From Pseudoselenomonas ruminantium (lineage in GTDB: Bacteria; Bacillota; Negativicutes; Selenomonadales; Selenomonadaceae): a stretch of 64,000 nt of DNA. Within the stretch, counting starts at the first letter, position 1. The number at the start of each line of letters is the position of its first letter. Both the position numbers and the translations under genes were made by a program. The stretch is taken from positions 44,247 through 108,246 of the forward strand of contig CACZIV010000001.1 of assembly GCA_902781305.1 (NCBI GenBank), given 5' to 3'. A model generated the notes under the pieces. It searched no databases. It was not told the DNA's origin and saw nothing but the letters and a program-made list of their open reading frames with translations. This document shows, one piece after another, positions 16,589-25,130 of the stretch.

Positions 16589-17080
16589 TTGCATATTGTT
16601 TTAATCGAACCGGAAATTCCCGGCAATACAGGCAACATAGCGCGTCTCTGTGCGGCTACGGGAATTGAGCTTCACTTGGTAAAGCCACTAGGCTTTTCTA
16701 CGGACGACAAGCATTTGAAGCGGGCGGGACTTGACTACTGGCACTTGGTGAAGGTGCATTATCATGAGAACTTCAATGAAGTGTTGGAAAAATATCCTGA
16801 CCATAATTTTTATTATTGTTCCACCAAGGCGCCACATGTCCATACGGAAGTGCAGTATACTTCCGAGGATATGCTGGTGTTTGGCAAGGAGTCAGCGGGG
16901 ATTCCTGAGGAAATCTTAAATGCGCATTGGGAATCCTGCGTACGCATTCCGATGATTGCCGATGCCCGCTCGCTAAATCTCTCTAATGCCGTGGCAGTGG
17001 TGGCCTATGAGGCTTTGCGTCAGCTTGACTTTGGTCAGCTGGCAGAAGTGGGCCCCGGGTTGCGTATGTGGAAAAAGTAA
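16589..17080 (+). CDS. trmL: tRNA (cytidine/uridine-34 2'-O)-methyltransferase
   Basis: A 163-residue minimal SPOUT methyltransferase. The family sequence MHIVLIEPEIPGNTGNIAR is at the very N-terminus and supports the TTG start at 16589 (AGAGGTG eight bases upstream). VFGKESAGIPEEIL (about 96-109) and the knot segment IPMIADARSLNLSNAVAVVAYEAL (from about 120) form the SAM-binding trefoil knot. It would 2'-O-methylate the wobble base of tRNA-Leu. The gene is 14 bases after ftsK and 24 before murB, within one transcription unit. Confidence 0.93.
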   Translation: MHIVLIEPEIPGNTGNIARLCAATGIELHLVKPLGFSTDDKHLKRAGLDYWHLVKVHYHENFNEVLEKYPDHNFYYCSTKAPHVHTEVQYTSEDMLVFGKESAGIPEEILNAHWESCVRIPMIADARSLNLSNAVAVVAYEALRQLDFGQLAEVGPGLRMWKK

Positions 17081-17104
17081 GTTAAAGAGGAATGGACTGG
17101 AAAG

Positions 17105-18019
17105 ATGATAAATGAAAAATTTATTGAAGCCTGCCGTAAGTTTCTGAAGCCGGAACAGCTGCTCCTGGATGCTCCGATGCGGGAACATACCACCTTTGAA
17201 ATTGGCGGCCCGGCAGACTGCCTGATTAAACCGGCCAGCATGGAGGAAACGCAGCAAATCCTGCGTCTGGTGAAGGAATATGATTTGCCTCTTACCTTTG
17301 TGGGCAATGGCTCCAATATGCTGGTCAGCGACAAGGGCATTCGCGGTGTCGTGGTTAATTTTGCCGATACCTTTAATACCATTCAGGTGGAAGGTACGAA
17401 AATGACCGTGGGCGCAGGTGCACTCTTGAAAGATATTGCTGAAGCTGCTGCTCAGCACAGTCTCGCTGGCTTGGAATTTGCCTGTGGCATTCCCGGCAGC
17501 ATTGGCGGTGCCGTCTTTATGAACGCCGGTGCCTATGGCGGGGAGACGAAAAACGTGGTCAAGGCTGTGCGGGCGGTAACCCGTGATGGCGAAGTTAAAA
17601 CTTACGGTTTAGACGAGTTGGAGCTGGGCTACCGTCACAGTATCTTCCAGACCAATGGCGAGGCCATTGTTGAGGTGGAATTGGAACTCACGCCGGGGAG
17701 TGAAGAAGAAATCCGCGCGAGCATTGCCGATTTCACGCAGCGCCGCGAAAGCAAGCAGCCCTTGGAGATGCCCAGTGCCGGCAGCACGTTTAAGCGTCCG
17801 GAAGGTTATTTTGCCGGTACGCTGATTGACCAGACGGGGCTTAAAGGTTTGTCGGTTGGCGGTGCGCAGGTTTCCACCAAACATGCCGGCTTTGTGGTGA
17901 ACAAGGGCGGTGCAACTGCTGCGGATGTAATCAATCTCATCCATGAAGTGCAGAAGCGCGTTAAAGAAGCTCATGGCGTAGAACTGCAGCCGGAAGTTCG
18001 CCTGATTGGTGAAAAATAA
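17105..18019 (+). CDS. murB: UDP-N-acetylenolpyruvoylglucosamine reductase
   Basis: A 304-residue type II MurB, the FAD- and NADPH-dependent enzyme that completes UDP-MurNAc in peptidoglycan synthesis. The FAD-binding half has TFEIGGPADCLIKP (about 32-45), VGNGSNMLVSDKGIRGVV (about 67-84) and ACGIPGSIGGAVFMNAGAYG (about 126-145). Substrate residues appear in YRHSIFQ (about 177-183) and AGSTFKRP (about 227-234, catalytic Ser). A C-terminal Glu in PEVRLIGE is the conserved second acid. The gene ends just before a strong hairpin. Confidence 0.95.
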   Translation: MINEKFIEACRKFLKPEQLLLDAPMREHTTFEIGGPADCLIKPASMEETQQILRLVKEYDLPLTFVGNGSNMLVSDKGIRGVVVNFADTFNTIQVEGTKMTVGAGALLKDIAEAAAQHSLAGLEFACGIPGSIGGAVFMNAGAYGGETKNVVKAVRAVTRDGEVKTYGLDELELGYRHSIFQTNGEAIVEVELELTPGSEEEIRASIADFTQRRESKQPLEMPSAGSTFKRPEGYFAGTLIDQTGLKGLSVGGAQVSTKHAGFVVNKGGATAADVINLIHEVQKRVKEAHGVELQPEVRLIGEK

Positions 18020-18033
18020 ATAAGCAGGATTTT

Positions 18034-18085
18034 TCCGCTCCTTTAGGGAATTATACATATATATTCCTGAAAGGAGCGGATTTTT
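18034..18085 (+). terminator. Terminator-like hairpin that includes the Shine-Dalgarno of the next gene
   Basis: Arms 18034-18051 and 18063-18080 pair at 16 of 18 positions, followed by TTTTT at 18081-18085 and then ATG 18086. The 3' arm contains AAAGGAG (18070-18076), the only good ribosome site for that ATG. The structure could end murB transcription and also hide the ribosome site on read-through RNA. Confidence 0.75.
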
Positions 18086-19699
18086 ATGCGGTTGGATTTT
18101 TTAGGCGCAGCGCATACGGTTACCGGTTCCTGCTATCTGTTGGAAACGCAGGAACATCAGTATCTCATTGACTGTGGTATGTTTCAGGGAGCGCGGAGAA
18201 TCCGCGAACTAAATTATGAGAATTTTCCCTTTAATCCTGCGGGGATTGAGGCGGTCATTCTCACGCATGCTCATGTGGACCATTGCGGTCTGATTCCGAA
18301 ACTCGTCAAGGACGGCTTTAAGGGCACGGTGTATGCCACGCAGGCCACCTGTGATTTGGCACAGATTATGTTGCCGGATTCAGCATTCATTCAGCAGTCT
18401 GATGCGGAATCCTTCAACCGCAAAAATCAGCGGCGCGGTGAGGAACCAGTGGAGCCCATCTATTCTCTGGATGATGCAGCAGAGGCACTGAAGCATTTCG
18501 TGCCCATGCCCTATGAACAGGAATTTACTTTGGGTGACAATGTAAAGGTCAGGTTCTTCGATGCCGGTCATATCATCGGTTCGGCGATTGTGGATTTGCA
18601 GGTGGTCGAAGGAGAAAAGACCACGAAACTGGTATTTTCCGGTGACTTAGGCCAACCCAAACAGCCCATAATCAAAGACCCAACCGTGATTACCGGGGCC
18701 GATTTCCTCGTGGTGGAATCCACTTATGGCGACCGCAAGCATAAGACATATGACAAGGAGACGAAGCTTCTGGAAATCGTCAATGATACGATGGACAGAG
18801 GGGGCAATGTCATTATTCCTTCCTTTGCCGTGGGCCGTACACAAACGTTGCTGTACTATTTCTACAATTTGTGGAAACAGGGAAGGCTGGATGGGGATAT
18901 CCCGATTATTTTGGACAGTCCTTTGGCCATCAATGCAACGCGCATTTTCATGAAGAATTATCAGGATTTTGATGAGGAAGCCATCAGGATGTTTGGCGAC
19001 AGCGAAAAGCTCACGAGCTTTCCGCAGCTGCGCATCTGCAAGACGCCGGAGGAATCAAGAGCACTCAACAGCTCCGAAGGTTCGGCCATCATCATTTCCG
19101 CTTCGGGCATGGCCGATGCCGGGCGCATCCTGCATCATTTGAAACATAACCTGTGGCGGCCGGAATCGACGATTCTCTTTGTGGGCTACCAGGCAGAAGG
19201 CAGTCTGGGCCGTCGTTTAGTCGAAGGCATTAAGCGTGTGCGGGTCATGGGCGAGGATGTGGCGGTCAAGGCACAGATTCAGGTCATGAATGGTTTTTCT
19301 GCCCATGCCGATACCGACCAGCTTATGAATTGGATAAATAATTTCCAGAATCCCAAACCGGCGAAAATCTTTATTGTCCATGGTGAAGCCCAGGGGCAGG
19401 AATTCTTGAAGAGCCGGATTCAGAAGGAATACCAGGGTGAAGCCTATATTCCCTTCCGCGGAGATGCTGTGGTTATTCATGGCCGTGCCTGCGATTTGCA
19501 GCCGTCCAACATTCCTGCGGTGTCGGTGGAGATGGAAATGGAGGAGCAGCTGGCGATTTTCGATGCGGAATACCGCAATCTGCGGCATAAGGTTCTGCAG
19601 CTGGCCGTTCGTCAGCCCAAGACGATGGAGCCACTTTTAAAAGCGATTACCAAAGGGTTCAATTATCTGCGGAAACTCTTTGCGCCGTTTAATATTTAA
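18086..19699 (+). CDS. Metallo-beta-lactamase / beta-CASP RNA-processing exonuclease family protein
   Basis: The 537-residue protein has an MBL domain with LTHAHVDHCGLIP (about 58-70; H-x-H-x-D-H zinc motif) and SGDLG (about 191-195), a beta-CASP insert (about 250-370), the returning MBL segment IIISASGMADAGRILHHLKHNL and a HGEAQGQ-type His motif near 430. It resembles bacterial CPSF73-like (YsH1-type) enzymes rather than RNase J, which has a longer C-terminal domain. It probably cuts or trims RNA; the substrate is unknown. The start ATG lies directly after the terminator-like hairpin. Confidence 0.82.
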   Translation: MRLDFLGAAHTVTGSCYLLETQEHQYLIDCGMFQGARRIRELNYENFPFNPAGIEAVILTHAHVDHCGLIPKLVKDGFKGTVYATQATCDLAQIMLPDSAFIQQSDAESFNRKNQRRGEEPVEPIYSLDDAAEALKHFVPMPYEQEFTLGDNVKVRFFDAGHIIGSAIVDLQVVEGEKTTKLVFSGDLGQPKQPIIKDPTVITGADFLVVESTYGDRKHKTYDKETKLLEIVNDTMDRGGNVIIPSFAVGRTQTLLYYFYNLWKQGRLDGDIPIILDSPLAINATRIFMKNYQDFDEEAIRMFGDSEKLTSFPQLRICKTPEESRALNSSEGSAIIISASGMADAGRILHHLKHNLWRPESTILFVGYQAEGSLGRRLVEGIKRVRVMGEDVAVKAQIQVMNGFSAHADTDQLMNWINNFQNPKPAKIFIVHGEAQGQEFLKSRIQKEYQGEAYIPFRGDAVVIHGRACDLQPSNIPAVSVEMEMEEQLAIFDAEYRNLRHKVLQLAVRQPKTMEPLLKAITKGFNYLRKLFAPFNI

Positions 19700-19728
19700 T
19701 CTTGTGCAGACAAAATGCGAAAAAGGAA

Positions 19729-19757
19729 TTGACAATGACAGTGGACTTTGATACTAT
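19729..19757 (+). promoter_or_regulatory. Strong candidate promoter of the PAS-GGDEF gene
   Basis: Perfect TTGACA (19729-19734), a 17-base spacer and TACTAT (19752-19757). Transcription would begin near 19764, giving a leader of about 87 bases. Confidence 0.7.
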
Positions 19758-19786
19758 ACCTGTAAGCAATATCTTATAAAATTTAT

Positions 19787-19815
19787 GGAGCTCCATGATT
19801 TAATCGTGGAGCTCT
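19787..19815 (+). promoter_or_regulatory. Leader hairpin before the PAS-GGDEF gene
   Basis: GAGCTCCA (19788-19795) pairs with TGGAGCTC (19807-19814) across an 11-base loop and is followed by TTTG. It lies between the promoter and the start codon and could act as an attenuator. I see no known riboswitch class. Confidence 0.5.
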
Positions 19816-19850
19816 TTGTCGGTTTATATAACTGTTTGAGGTGTATAAAT

Positions 19851-21152
19851 ATGTTCCGTTGTCATCTTTTGGTCGTAATGGCAGGTATGCCGGAGATTGC
19901 AGTCAGGGCGATGCAGAATGCCAATATACCTGAAAATTGTCAGGTTGAGTTTGAAGTGGCAGCTTCGCTGGCTGATTTGCCGCCGATGGCCGGGCGAAAA
20001 TGTGCCGCTTTGCTCTTAAATACGGTGGCGGATTGGGAACCTGCGCAGATAGATGCACAGTTTGGACGGGATACGCGATTAGTCATTTGTACGGACAGCT
20101 TGAATGAACTATCGCCAGACAAAATTGCTCGTGCCTGTCGTGTATGGCCGCTTACGAAGCTCGATAATTATTGGCCTTTCTTCTGTCAGCATTTCCTGGA
20201 AGACCTTTATAAGCAGAAGGAATTGTGGCATACCCGCAACTGCCTGCAGACGGTGGTGGACACTATGCCCGGTTTTGTTTGGTTCAAGGATATGGAAGGC
20301 CGTCATTTGAAGGTCAATCAGGCGTTCTGTGAAATGGTGGGCAAATCCATGCAGGACGTTGAAGGCAAGGAGCATTATGAGATTTGGGGCGTAACGCCTG
20401 AACAGTATGAGGAAGGCGAATATGTTTGCCTCGAAACGGATAAAGCCATTGCGGACAATCCTAAACCGACGCTGTTTCAGGAGCAGGTATTGCATTCCAA
20501 GCTGGGGCTTAGGCAGCTTGAAACCTATAAGGCACCGATTTTTGATGAAGATGGCAAGATGATTGGCAATATCGGTGTGGCTAAGGATGTAACCGAGGAG
20601 TATGCCTATAAAGAGCGGATTTTGCTTTTATCCCGTACCGATGAATTGACCAAACTGGCTAACCGCCGTTATTTTTATCAGTTTGTGGATATGCACCGCC
20701 GTAAGGGCAGTGGTGAGCTTACCTTATGCTATGTGGATTTGGATTACTTCAAGCAGCTCAATGATACCTTCGGTCATCAGTATGGCGATGCGGCTTTGAT
20801 GGCGATTGGTGAACTATTGACCAGGGCTTTTCCTAAGGATTTTATTGCCCGTTTGGGCGGTGATGAATTCATCGTGGCAATTTTTGCTGTGCCGGAGCGG
20901 GAAGTTTTAGTAGATAAATTGGAAAAACTGTATCAGTCCGCCAGAGAATTCTTCCGCCATGATATATGCTTCCAGCATTTGGACATGAGCATCGGCGTGG
21001 CCTCCACGGAATCGCATGCGGTAAGCTTGGATACGCTGCTGCAGCGCAGTGATAATGCGTTGTATTACACCAAGAAGAATAATCGCGGAAAGTATACTTT
21101 TTATGAAGATATTAAAGATAAAATGACTTTTCAGCGGGAATTTCATCAATAA
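19851..21152 (+). CDS. PAS-domain diguanylate cyclase
   Basis: The 433-residue cytoplasmic protein begins at ATG 19851, chosen because GAGGTG sits seven bases upstream and earlier in-frame ATGs fall inside the leader hairpin. Residues 1-125 are an unassigned receiver-like region. A PAS domain (about 135-255) has TMPGFVWFKDMEGRHLKVN and the terminal GVAKDVTE. The GGDEF domain (about 265-430) has RTDELTKLANRRYF and an intact RLGGDEF signature, so c-di-GMP synthesis is expected; the upstream RxxD inhibitory site is not present. No transmembrane segments are seen. The input signal is unknown. Confidence 0.88.
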   Translation: MFRCHLLVVMAGMPEIAVRAMQNANIPENCQVEFEVAASLADLPPMAGRKCAALLLNTVADWEPAQIDAQFGRDTRLVICTDSLNELSPDKIARACRVWPLTKLDNYWPFFCQHFLEDLYKQKELWHTRNCLQTVVDTMPGFVWFKDMEGRHLKVNQAFCEMVGKSMQDVEGKEHYEIWGVTPEQYEEGEYVCLETDKAIADNPKPTLFQEQVLHSKLGLRQLETYKAPIFDEDGKMIGNIGVAKDVTEEYAYKERILLLSRTDELTKLANRRYFYQFVDMHRRKGSGELTLCYVDLDYFKQLNDTFGHQYGDAALMAIGELLTRAFPKDFIARLGGDEFIVAIFAVPEREVLVDKLEKLYQSAREFFRHDICFQHLDMSIGVASTESHAVSLDTLLQRSDNALYYTKKNNRGKYTFYEDIKDKMTFQREFHQ

Positions 21153-21156
21153 GACC

Positions 21157-21203
21157 AGGGCTTTGCGGGATAATTTGCAAAAATTACTGCAAGCCCTTTT
21201 ATT
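21157..21203 (+). terminator. Terminator after the diguanylate cyclase
   Basis: AGGGCTTTGC pairs with GCAAGCCCT (one bulged T) around an AT-rich loop, followed by TTTTATTT. Confidence 0.7.
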
Positions 21204-21296
21204 TATAGCTAATTTTGTGCTAAAATAGGAACGTTAAGTTTGTAAATTACAGCAGAGTCCATCTGCTGCAAAATACCTATATGGGGGTAGATTTGT

Positions 21297-23924
21297 TTGA
21301 AGTATATGAGTGGTAACGAACTGCGCGAAGCTTATTTGCAGTTCTTTGCAGAAAAGAAAGGGCACCTTCGCCTGCCGAGTTTCTCGCTGATTCCGCAGGA
21401 TGACCCGACCCTGCTCCTGATTGGTGCAGGTATGGCGCCGTTGAAGCCGTTCTTCACGGGCAAGATGAAGCCGCCTCGTACGCGTGTGACGACCAGTCAG
21501 CGCTGCGTGCGTACCGGCGATATTGAAAATGTCGGCCGTACCGCCCGCCATCAGACGTTCTTTGAAATGCTGGGCAACTTCTCCTTTGGCGATTACTTCA
21601 AGGGCGAAGCTATTCCCTGGGCATGGGAATTTTTGACGGAAGTTGTCGAACTGCCGAAGGACAAACTTTGGGTTACGGTTTATCCGGATGATGATGAAGC
21701 TATCGAAATCTGGAAATCCCAGCCGGGCTTCCCGCAGGATCACATTGTCAAGATGGAAGATAACTTCTGGGAAATCGGCCCCGGCCCCTGCGGTCCGGAC
21801 TCCGAAATCTACATCGACCTGGGCGAAGAACGCGGCTGCGGCTCGCCGGACTGCGCAGTTGGCTGTGACTGCGACAGATACCTCGAAATCTGGAACCTCG
21901 TGTTCACGCAGTACGACAAACAGGAAGATGGTTCCTACAAGAACCTCGCCCATAAGAACATCGATACGGGCTGCGGTCTGGAGCGCCTGGCTTCCGTTGT
22001 GCAGGAAAAGAAAACCAACTTTGAAACGGACCTCCTGTACCCGATTATCGAATACGCTGCTGGCGTTGCTGGCGTAAAATATGGCGAAGATGCCGAAAAG
22101 GATATCTCCCTCAAGGTTATCGCTGACCATGCCCGCTCCATGGCCATCATGATTATGGACGGCATTCTGCCCTCCAACGAAGGCCGCGGCTATGTCCTGC
22201 GCCGCATCCTGCGCCGTGCTATCCGTCATGGCCGTATGCTCGGCATCAAGGACAAGTTCCTCGAAGGTGCTGTTAACGCTGCTGTGGAAATTTACCGCGG
22301 TGCTAAGGACTTTGAAGAACTCGTCAACAAGGCAGACTACATCAAGAAGGTTATCAGCCTCGAAGAAGACCGTTTCGCTGCTACCCTCAATCAGGGTATG
22401 GAACTTCTCGGTGCCGAAATCGAAAAGGTTAAGGCTGCTGGCAAGACGGCGCTCGACGGCGAAGTTACTTTCCGCCTTTACGATACCTTTGGTTTCCCCT
22501 GGGAACTGACGGAAGAAATTCTCCATGAAAATGGTTTGGAACTCGATAAGGAAGGCTTTGACAAGGCTATGGACGAGCAGCGCACCCGCGCCCGCAACGC
22601 CCGTGCCGAAAACACCCGCGTGGCTGTACCCGACCTTTCTTCCATCGATGTCAGCAAGCTGACGGTTGATGAACAGGCTGCGGCAGGCAAGGTTGTCGCT
22701 ATCTGGCAGGATGGCAAGCTGGTGGACGAAATCACCGACGGCCAGGAAGCTGGTGTAATCCTCACGACGACGCCGTTCTATGCAGAAGGTGGCGGACAGG
22801 TTGGTGACGAAGGTATCCTGACCTCTGAATTCGGTCATATCAGCGTCAGCAACGCCAAGAAACTGCCGGACGGCACGGTTTACCATGTGGCTTATGTCGA
22901 AGAAGGTCAGCTTAAAGTCGGCGACGAAGTGCAGATTGCTGTCAACAAGGCACAGAAACTGGCTTCTGCCCGCAACCATACGGCTACGCATCTTCTGCAG
23001 GCTGCCCTCAAGAAGGTTGTTGGCGACCAGATCAGCCAGGCCGGTTCCTCCGTTACGCCGGAACGCCTGCGTTTCGACTTCACGAACTTTGAACCGGTGA
23101 CGGCTCAGCAGCTCGCGGATGTGGAAGAACTCGTCAACAATGAAATCCTCAAGGGCCAGGATGTGGAAATTTCCCATATGAGCCTGGACGAAGCTAAGGC
23201 TGCTGGCGCTATGGCTCTGTTCTCCGAAAAATACGGTGATGTGGTACGCGTGGTCAAGGTTCCCGAATTCTCCATGGAACTTTGCGGCGGCTCCCATGTA
23301 GCCAATGTTGGTCAGATTGGCATGTTCAAGATTGTCAGCGAAAGTGGTGTAGCTTCCGGCGTGCGTCGTATCGAAGCCATCACGGGTAAGGCTGCGCTCG
23401 ACTATGCCAATGCTAAGATGGCAGTTCTTGCTGACGCTGCTGGCAAGCTCAAGACCAAGGAAGAAGAAGTTCCGGCACAGATTGAAAAACTGCAGGGCGA
23501 AATGAAGGCTATGCAGAAGCAGCTCGACGAAGTGGCTGCTATGCGTGACAAGGCCGATGCGGCTAAACTCATTGCTGGTTTGCAGGATATTAACGGTGTG
23601 AATGTTGTCTGCGGCAAGACCAATGCCGGCAGCATGGACGAACTCCGTGAAGTGGCCGATATGACGAGCTCCAAGCTCGATACGCCGAGTGTTGTGGTTT
23701 TGGCCTGTGCTAATGACGGCAAGGTAAATCTCGTGGTTAAGGCAACGAAAGAAGCCAATGCCAAGGGCATCCATGCCGGCAAGATCATCAAGGAAGCAGC
23801 TGCTGTTGTCGGTGGTGGCGGCGGCGGCCGTCCGGACATGGCTCAGGCTGGCGGCAAGAATGCAGAAGCACTGCCGCAGGCATTTGATAAGGCTGTAGAA
23901 GTGATTAAGGCTCAGCTGGGCTAA
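21297..23924 (+). CDS. alaS: Alanyl-tRNA synthetase
   Basis: The 875-residue protein starts at TTG 21297; the run GGGGG lies about nine bases upstream, whereas the next in-frame ATG (21306) is too far from it. Domains are the class II aminoacylation core (1 to about 460; TTSQRCVRTGDIENVGRTAR motif 2 region, GRGYVLRRILRRA), the editing domain with HTATHLLQAAL (about 562-572) and CGGSHVANVGQIG (about 662-674), and a C-terminal coiled coil plus glycine-rich C-Ala with GGGGGGRPDMAQAGG (about 839-853). It charges tRNA-Ala and clears Ser/Gly mischarging. Codon use is highly biased, as expected for strong expression. No T-box was recognised in the 144-base leader. Confidence 0.97.
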   Translation: MKYMSGNELREAYLQFFAEKKGHLRLPSFSLIPQDDPTLLLIGAGMAPLKPFFTGKMKPPRTRVTTSQRCVRTGDIENVGRTARHQTFFEMLGNFSFGDYFKGEAIPWAWEFLTEVVELPKDKLWVTVYPDDDEAIEIWKSQPGFPQDHIVKMEDNFWEIGPGPCGPDSEIYIDLGEERGCGSPDCAVGCDCDRYLEIWNLVFTQYDKQEDGSYKNLAHKNIDTGCGLERLASVVQEKKTNFETDLLYPIIEYAAGVAGVKYGEDAEKDISLKVIADHARSMAIMIMDGILPSNEGRGYVLRRILRRAIRHGRMLGIKDKFLEGAVNAAVEIYRGAKDFEELVNKADYIKKVISLEEDRFAATLNQGMELLGAEIEKVKAAGKTALDGEVTFRLYDTFGFPWELTEEILHENGLELDKEGFDKAMDEQRTRARNARAENTRVAVPDLSSIDVSKLTVDEQAAAGKVVAIWQDGKLVDEITDGQEAGVILTTTPFYAEGGGQVGDEGILTSEFGHISVSNAKKLPDGTVYHVAYVEEGQLKVGDEVQIAVNKAQKLASARNHTATHLLQAALKKVVGDQISQAGSSVTPERLRFDFTNFEPVTAQQLADVEELVNNEILKGQDVEISHMSLDEAKAAGAMALFSEKYGDVVRVVKVPEFSMELCGGSHVANVGQIGMFKIVSESGVASGVRRIEAITGKAALDYANAKMAVLADAAGKLKTKEEEVPAQIEKLQGEMKAMQKQLDEVAAMRDKADAAKLIAGLQDINGVNVVCGKTNAGSMDELREVADMTSSKLDTPSVVVLACANDGKVNLVVKATKEANAKGIHAGKIIKEAAAVVGGGGGGRPDMAQAGGKNAEALPQAFDKAVEVIKAQLG

Positions 23925-23947
23925 AATAAAGTAAGTTAGGCTCGATA

Positions 23948-23991
23948 AGGCCCGGCATAACCTTTGTAAAAAAGTTACGCCGGGCCTTTGG
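23948..23991 (+). terminator. Terminator after alaS
   Basis: AGGCCCGGC-TAAC pairs with GTTA-GCCGGGCCT, followed by TTTGGGT. The stem is about 13 pairs. Confidence 0.85.
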
Positions 23992-24027
23992 GTAGTCTAA
24001 TGTTTATCATCCCAAGGGGGGATATAA

Positions 24028-25029
24028 ATGGAAGTAGATGTTACAGAGAAAGCGAAAAATTTTATTCGTTTTGGCTTAATCGGCTTGATTGTGCTTGCAG
24101 CTTTGGCGGGCGGCGGTTTGTACCTCTATCAGCACAGCAACCGTGGCTTTGTGGTAAGCGATGCGATGGTGGTAGGCAGTGAGTCTGTGATTACCGCTAA
24201 AGGTGATGGCAAGATTACGGAAGTGCTGGTGCAGGATGGTGACTATGTGGAAGAAGGCACCGTAATTGCGCGGGTAGAGTCTAAGATTACGCCGGAAGAT
24301 ATTGCCCAGTTAGAGCAGAATGTACAGCTGGCGCAGCAAAGTTATGCCCAGCTGCAAAAAGGGACAACGACGGTTGCGCAGGCACCGGCAGCACCAGTGG
24401 TGGACAGCGGTGCTCAGCAGCGGGCAGCTAATGCTTATGCCCGCATGCAGCGCATGAATGAACTCTTTAGCATGGGCGCCATCAGTGCGGCTAAGCGCGA
24501 TGAAGCAGCTGCTGCATATGCGGCAGCACAGGCAGCAGCTAATGCTGCTCCTGCCGCAGCTGCGGCGCCGCAGACTACAGTGATTCCGACCAGTCCTGAA
24601 GTGCTAAAACAGGCAGAATTACAGGTGAAACAGGCGGAGATTGCGCTGGCTAATGCTAAAAACGATCAACAGGCCACGGAAATTGTGGCAACGGCGAGCG
24701 GGGTTATCAGCCTAGCCGAGGGCCTGGCTGCGGATAGTGAACTCAAGAATGAACAGGAAGTGGCCCGCATTCAGGCCAGCAATGATGCCTGGCTGGAAGC
24801 TAAGCTCACGGAAAATCAGGCAGCAAAAGTGCGTTTGGGTCAGTTTGTCAATTACGAGATTGACGGTCATAAGCTTCAGGGCACGGTGAAGGATATCGCA
24901 GCTCCGGAAAATGACGAGTCAGAATCTGACCAGTCAAAATCCTTGACCATTGTCAAAATATCCCTGCCCGCTGATCCGTCCTTTACCATTAAATCGGGTA
25001 TGAGCGGAAAAATCGAATTCAAAGAATAA
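24028..25029 (+). CDS. HlyD-family membrane-fusion protein
   Basis: A 333-residue periplasmic adaptor-like protein. An N-terminal signal-anchor helix (about 11-33) is followed by a biotinyl-lipoyl-like half (GDGKITEVLVQDGDYVEEG, about 57-75). An Ala/Gln-rich coiled-coil hairpin (about 85-210) is interrupted by Ala-Pro low complexity, and the beta-barrel part (about 230-330) contains ASNDAWLEAKLTENQAAKVR. Such proteins link an inner-membrane exporter to an outer-membrane channel. No transporter gene is next to it, so the partner is unknown. It has its own terminator on both sides. The loop after KDIAAPEN carries a GTCA-rich repeat. Confidence 0.83.
   Translation: MEVDVTEKAKNFIRFGLIGLIVLAALAGGGLYLYQHSNRGFVVSDAMVVGSESVITAKGDGKITEVLVQDGDYVEEGTVIARVESKITPEDIAQLEQNVQLAQQSYAQLQKGTTTVAQAPAAPVVDSGAQQRAANAYARMQRMNELFSMGAISAAKRDEAAAAYAAAQAAANAAPAAAAAPQTTVIPTSPEVLKQAELQVKQAEIALANAKNDQQATEIVATASGVISLAEGLAADSELKNEQEVARIQASNDAWLEAKLTENQAAKVRLGQFVNYEIDGHKLQGTVKDIAAPENDESESDQSKSLTIVKISLPADPSFTIKSGMSGKIEFKE
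24909..24936. repeat. GTCA-rich motif inside the HlyD-like gene
   Basis: This 28-base segment encodes the Asp/Glu/Ser-rich loop Asn-Asp-Glu-Ser-Glu-Ser-Asp-Gln-Ser and matches the ftsK and hyfG motifs in the same reading frame. Confidence 0.4.
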
Positions 25030-25041
25030 AACGCTGTCAAA

Positions 25042-25076
25042 ACTGCTCCTTTCCCATTGCGGGAAGGGCAGTTTTT
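25042..25076 (+). terminator. Terminator after the HlyD-like gene
   Basis: ACTGC-CCTT-CCC pairs with GGG-AAGG-GCAGT with two single-T bulges, followed by TTTTTC. Confidence 0.75.
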
Positions 25077-25130
25077 CGCTACAATTTTGTCCGTTCAGGC
25101 GTCAATTTTTATAGGAGGCTGTATCAAAAT

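Noticed and set aside
21204-21296. Possible T-box leader before alaS
   Set aside because: The leader is under 150 bases, no T-box consensus (TGGNACCGCG-like) and no specifier loop could be seen.
21480-21505. TGACGACCAGTCA in alaS
   Set aside because: It encodes the conserved TTSQR motif of the synthetase, so protein constraint explains it.
21234-23774. 846-codon minus-strand frame opposite alaS
   Set aside because: It mirrors the highly biased codons of alaS, has no conserved motif and overlaps nearly the entire synthetase.
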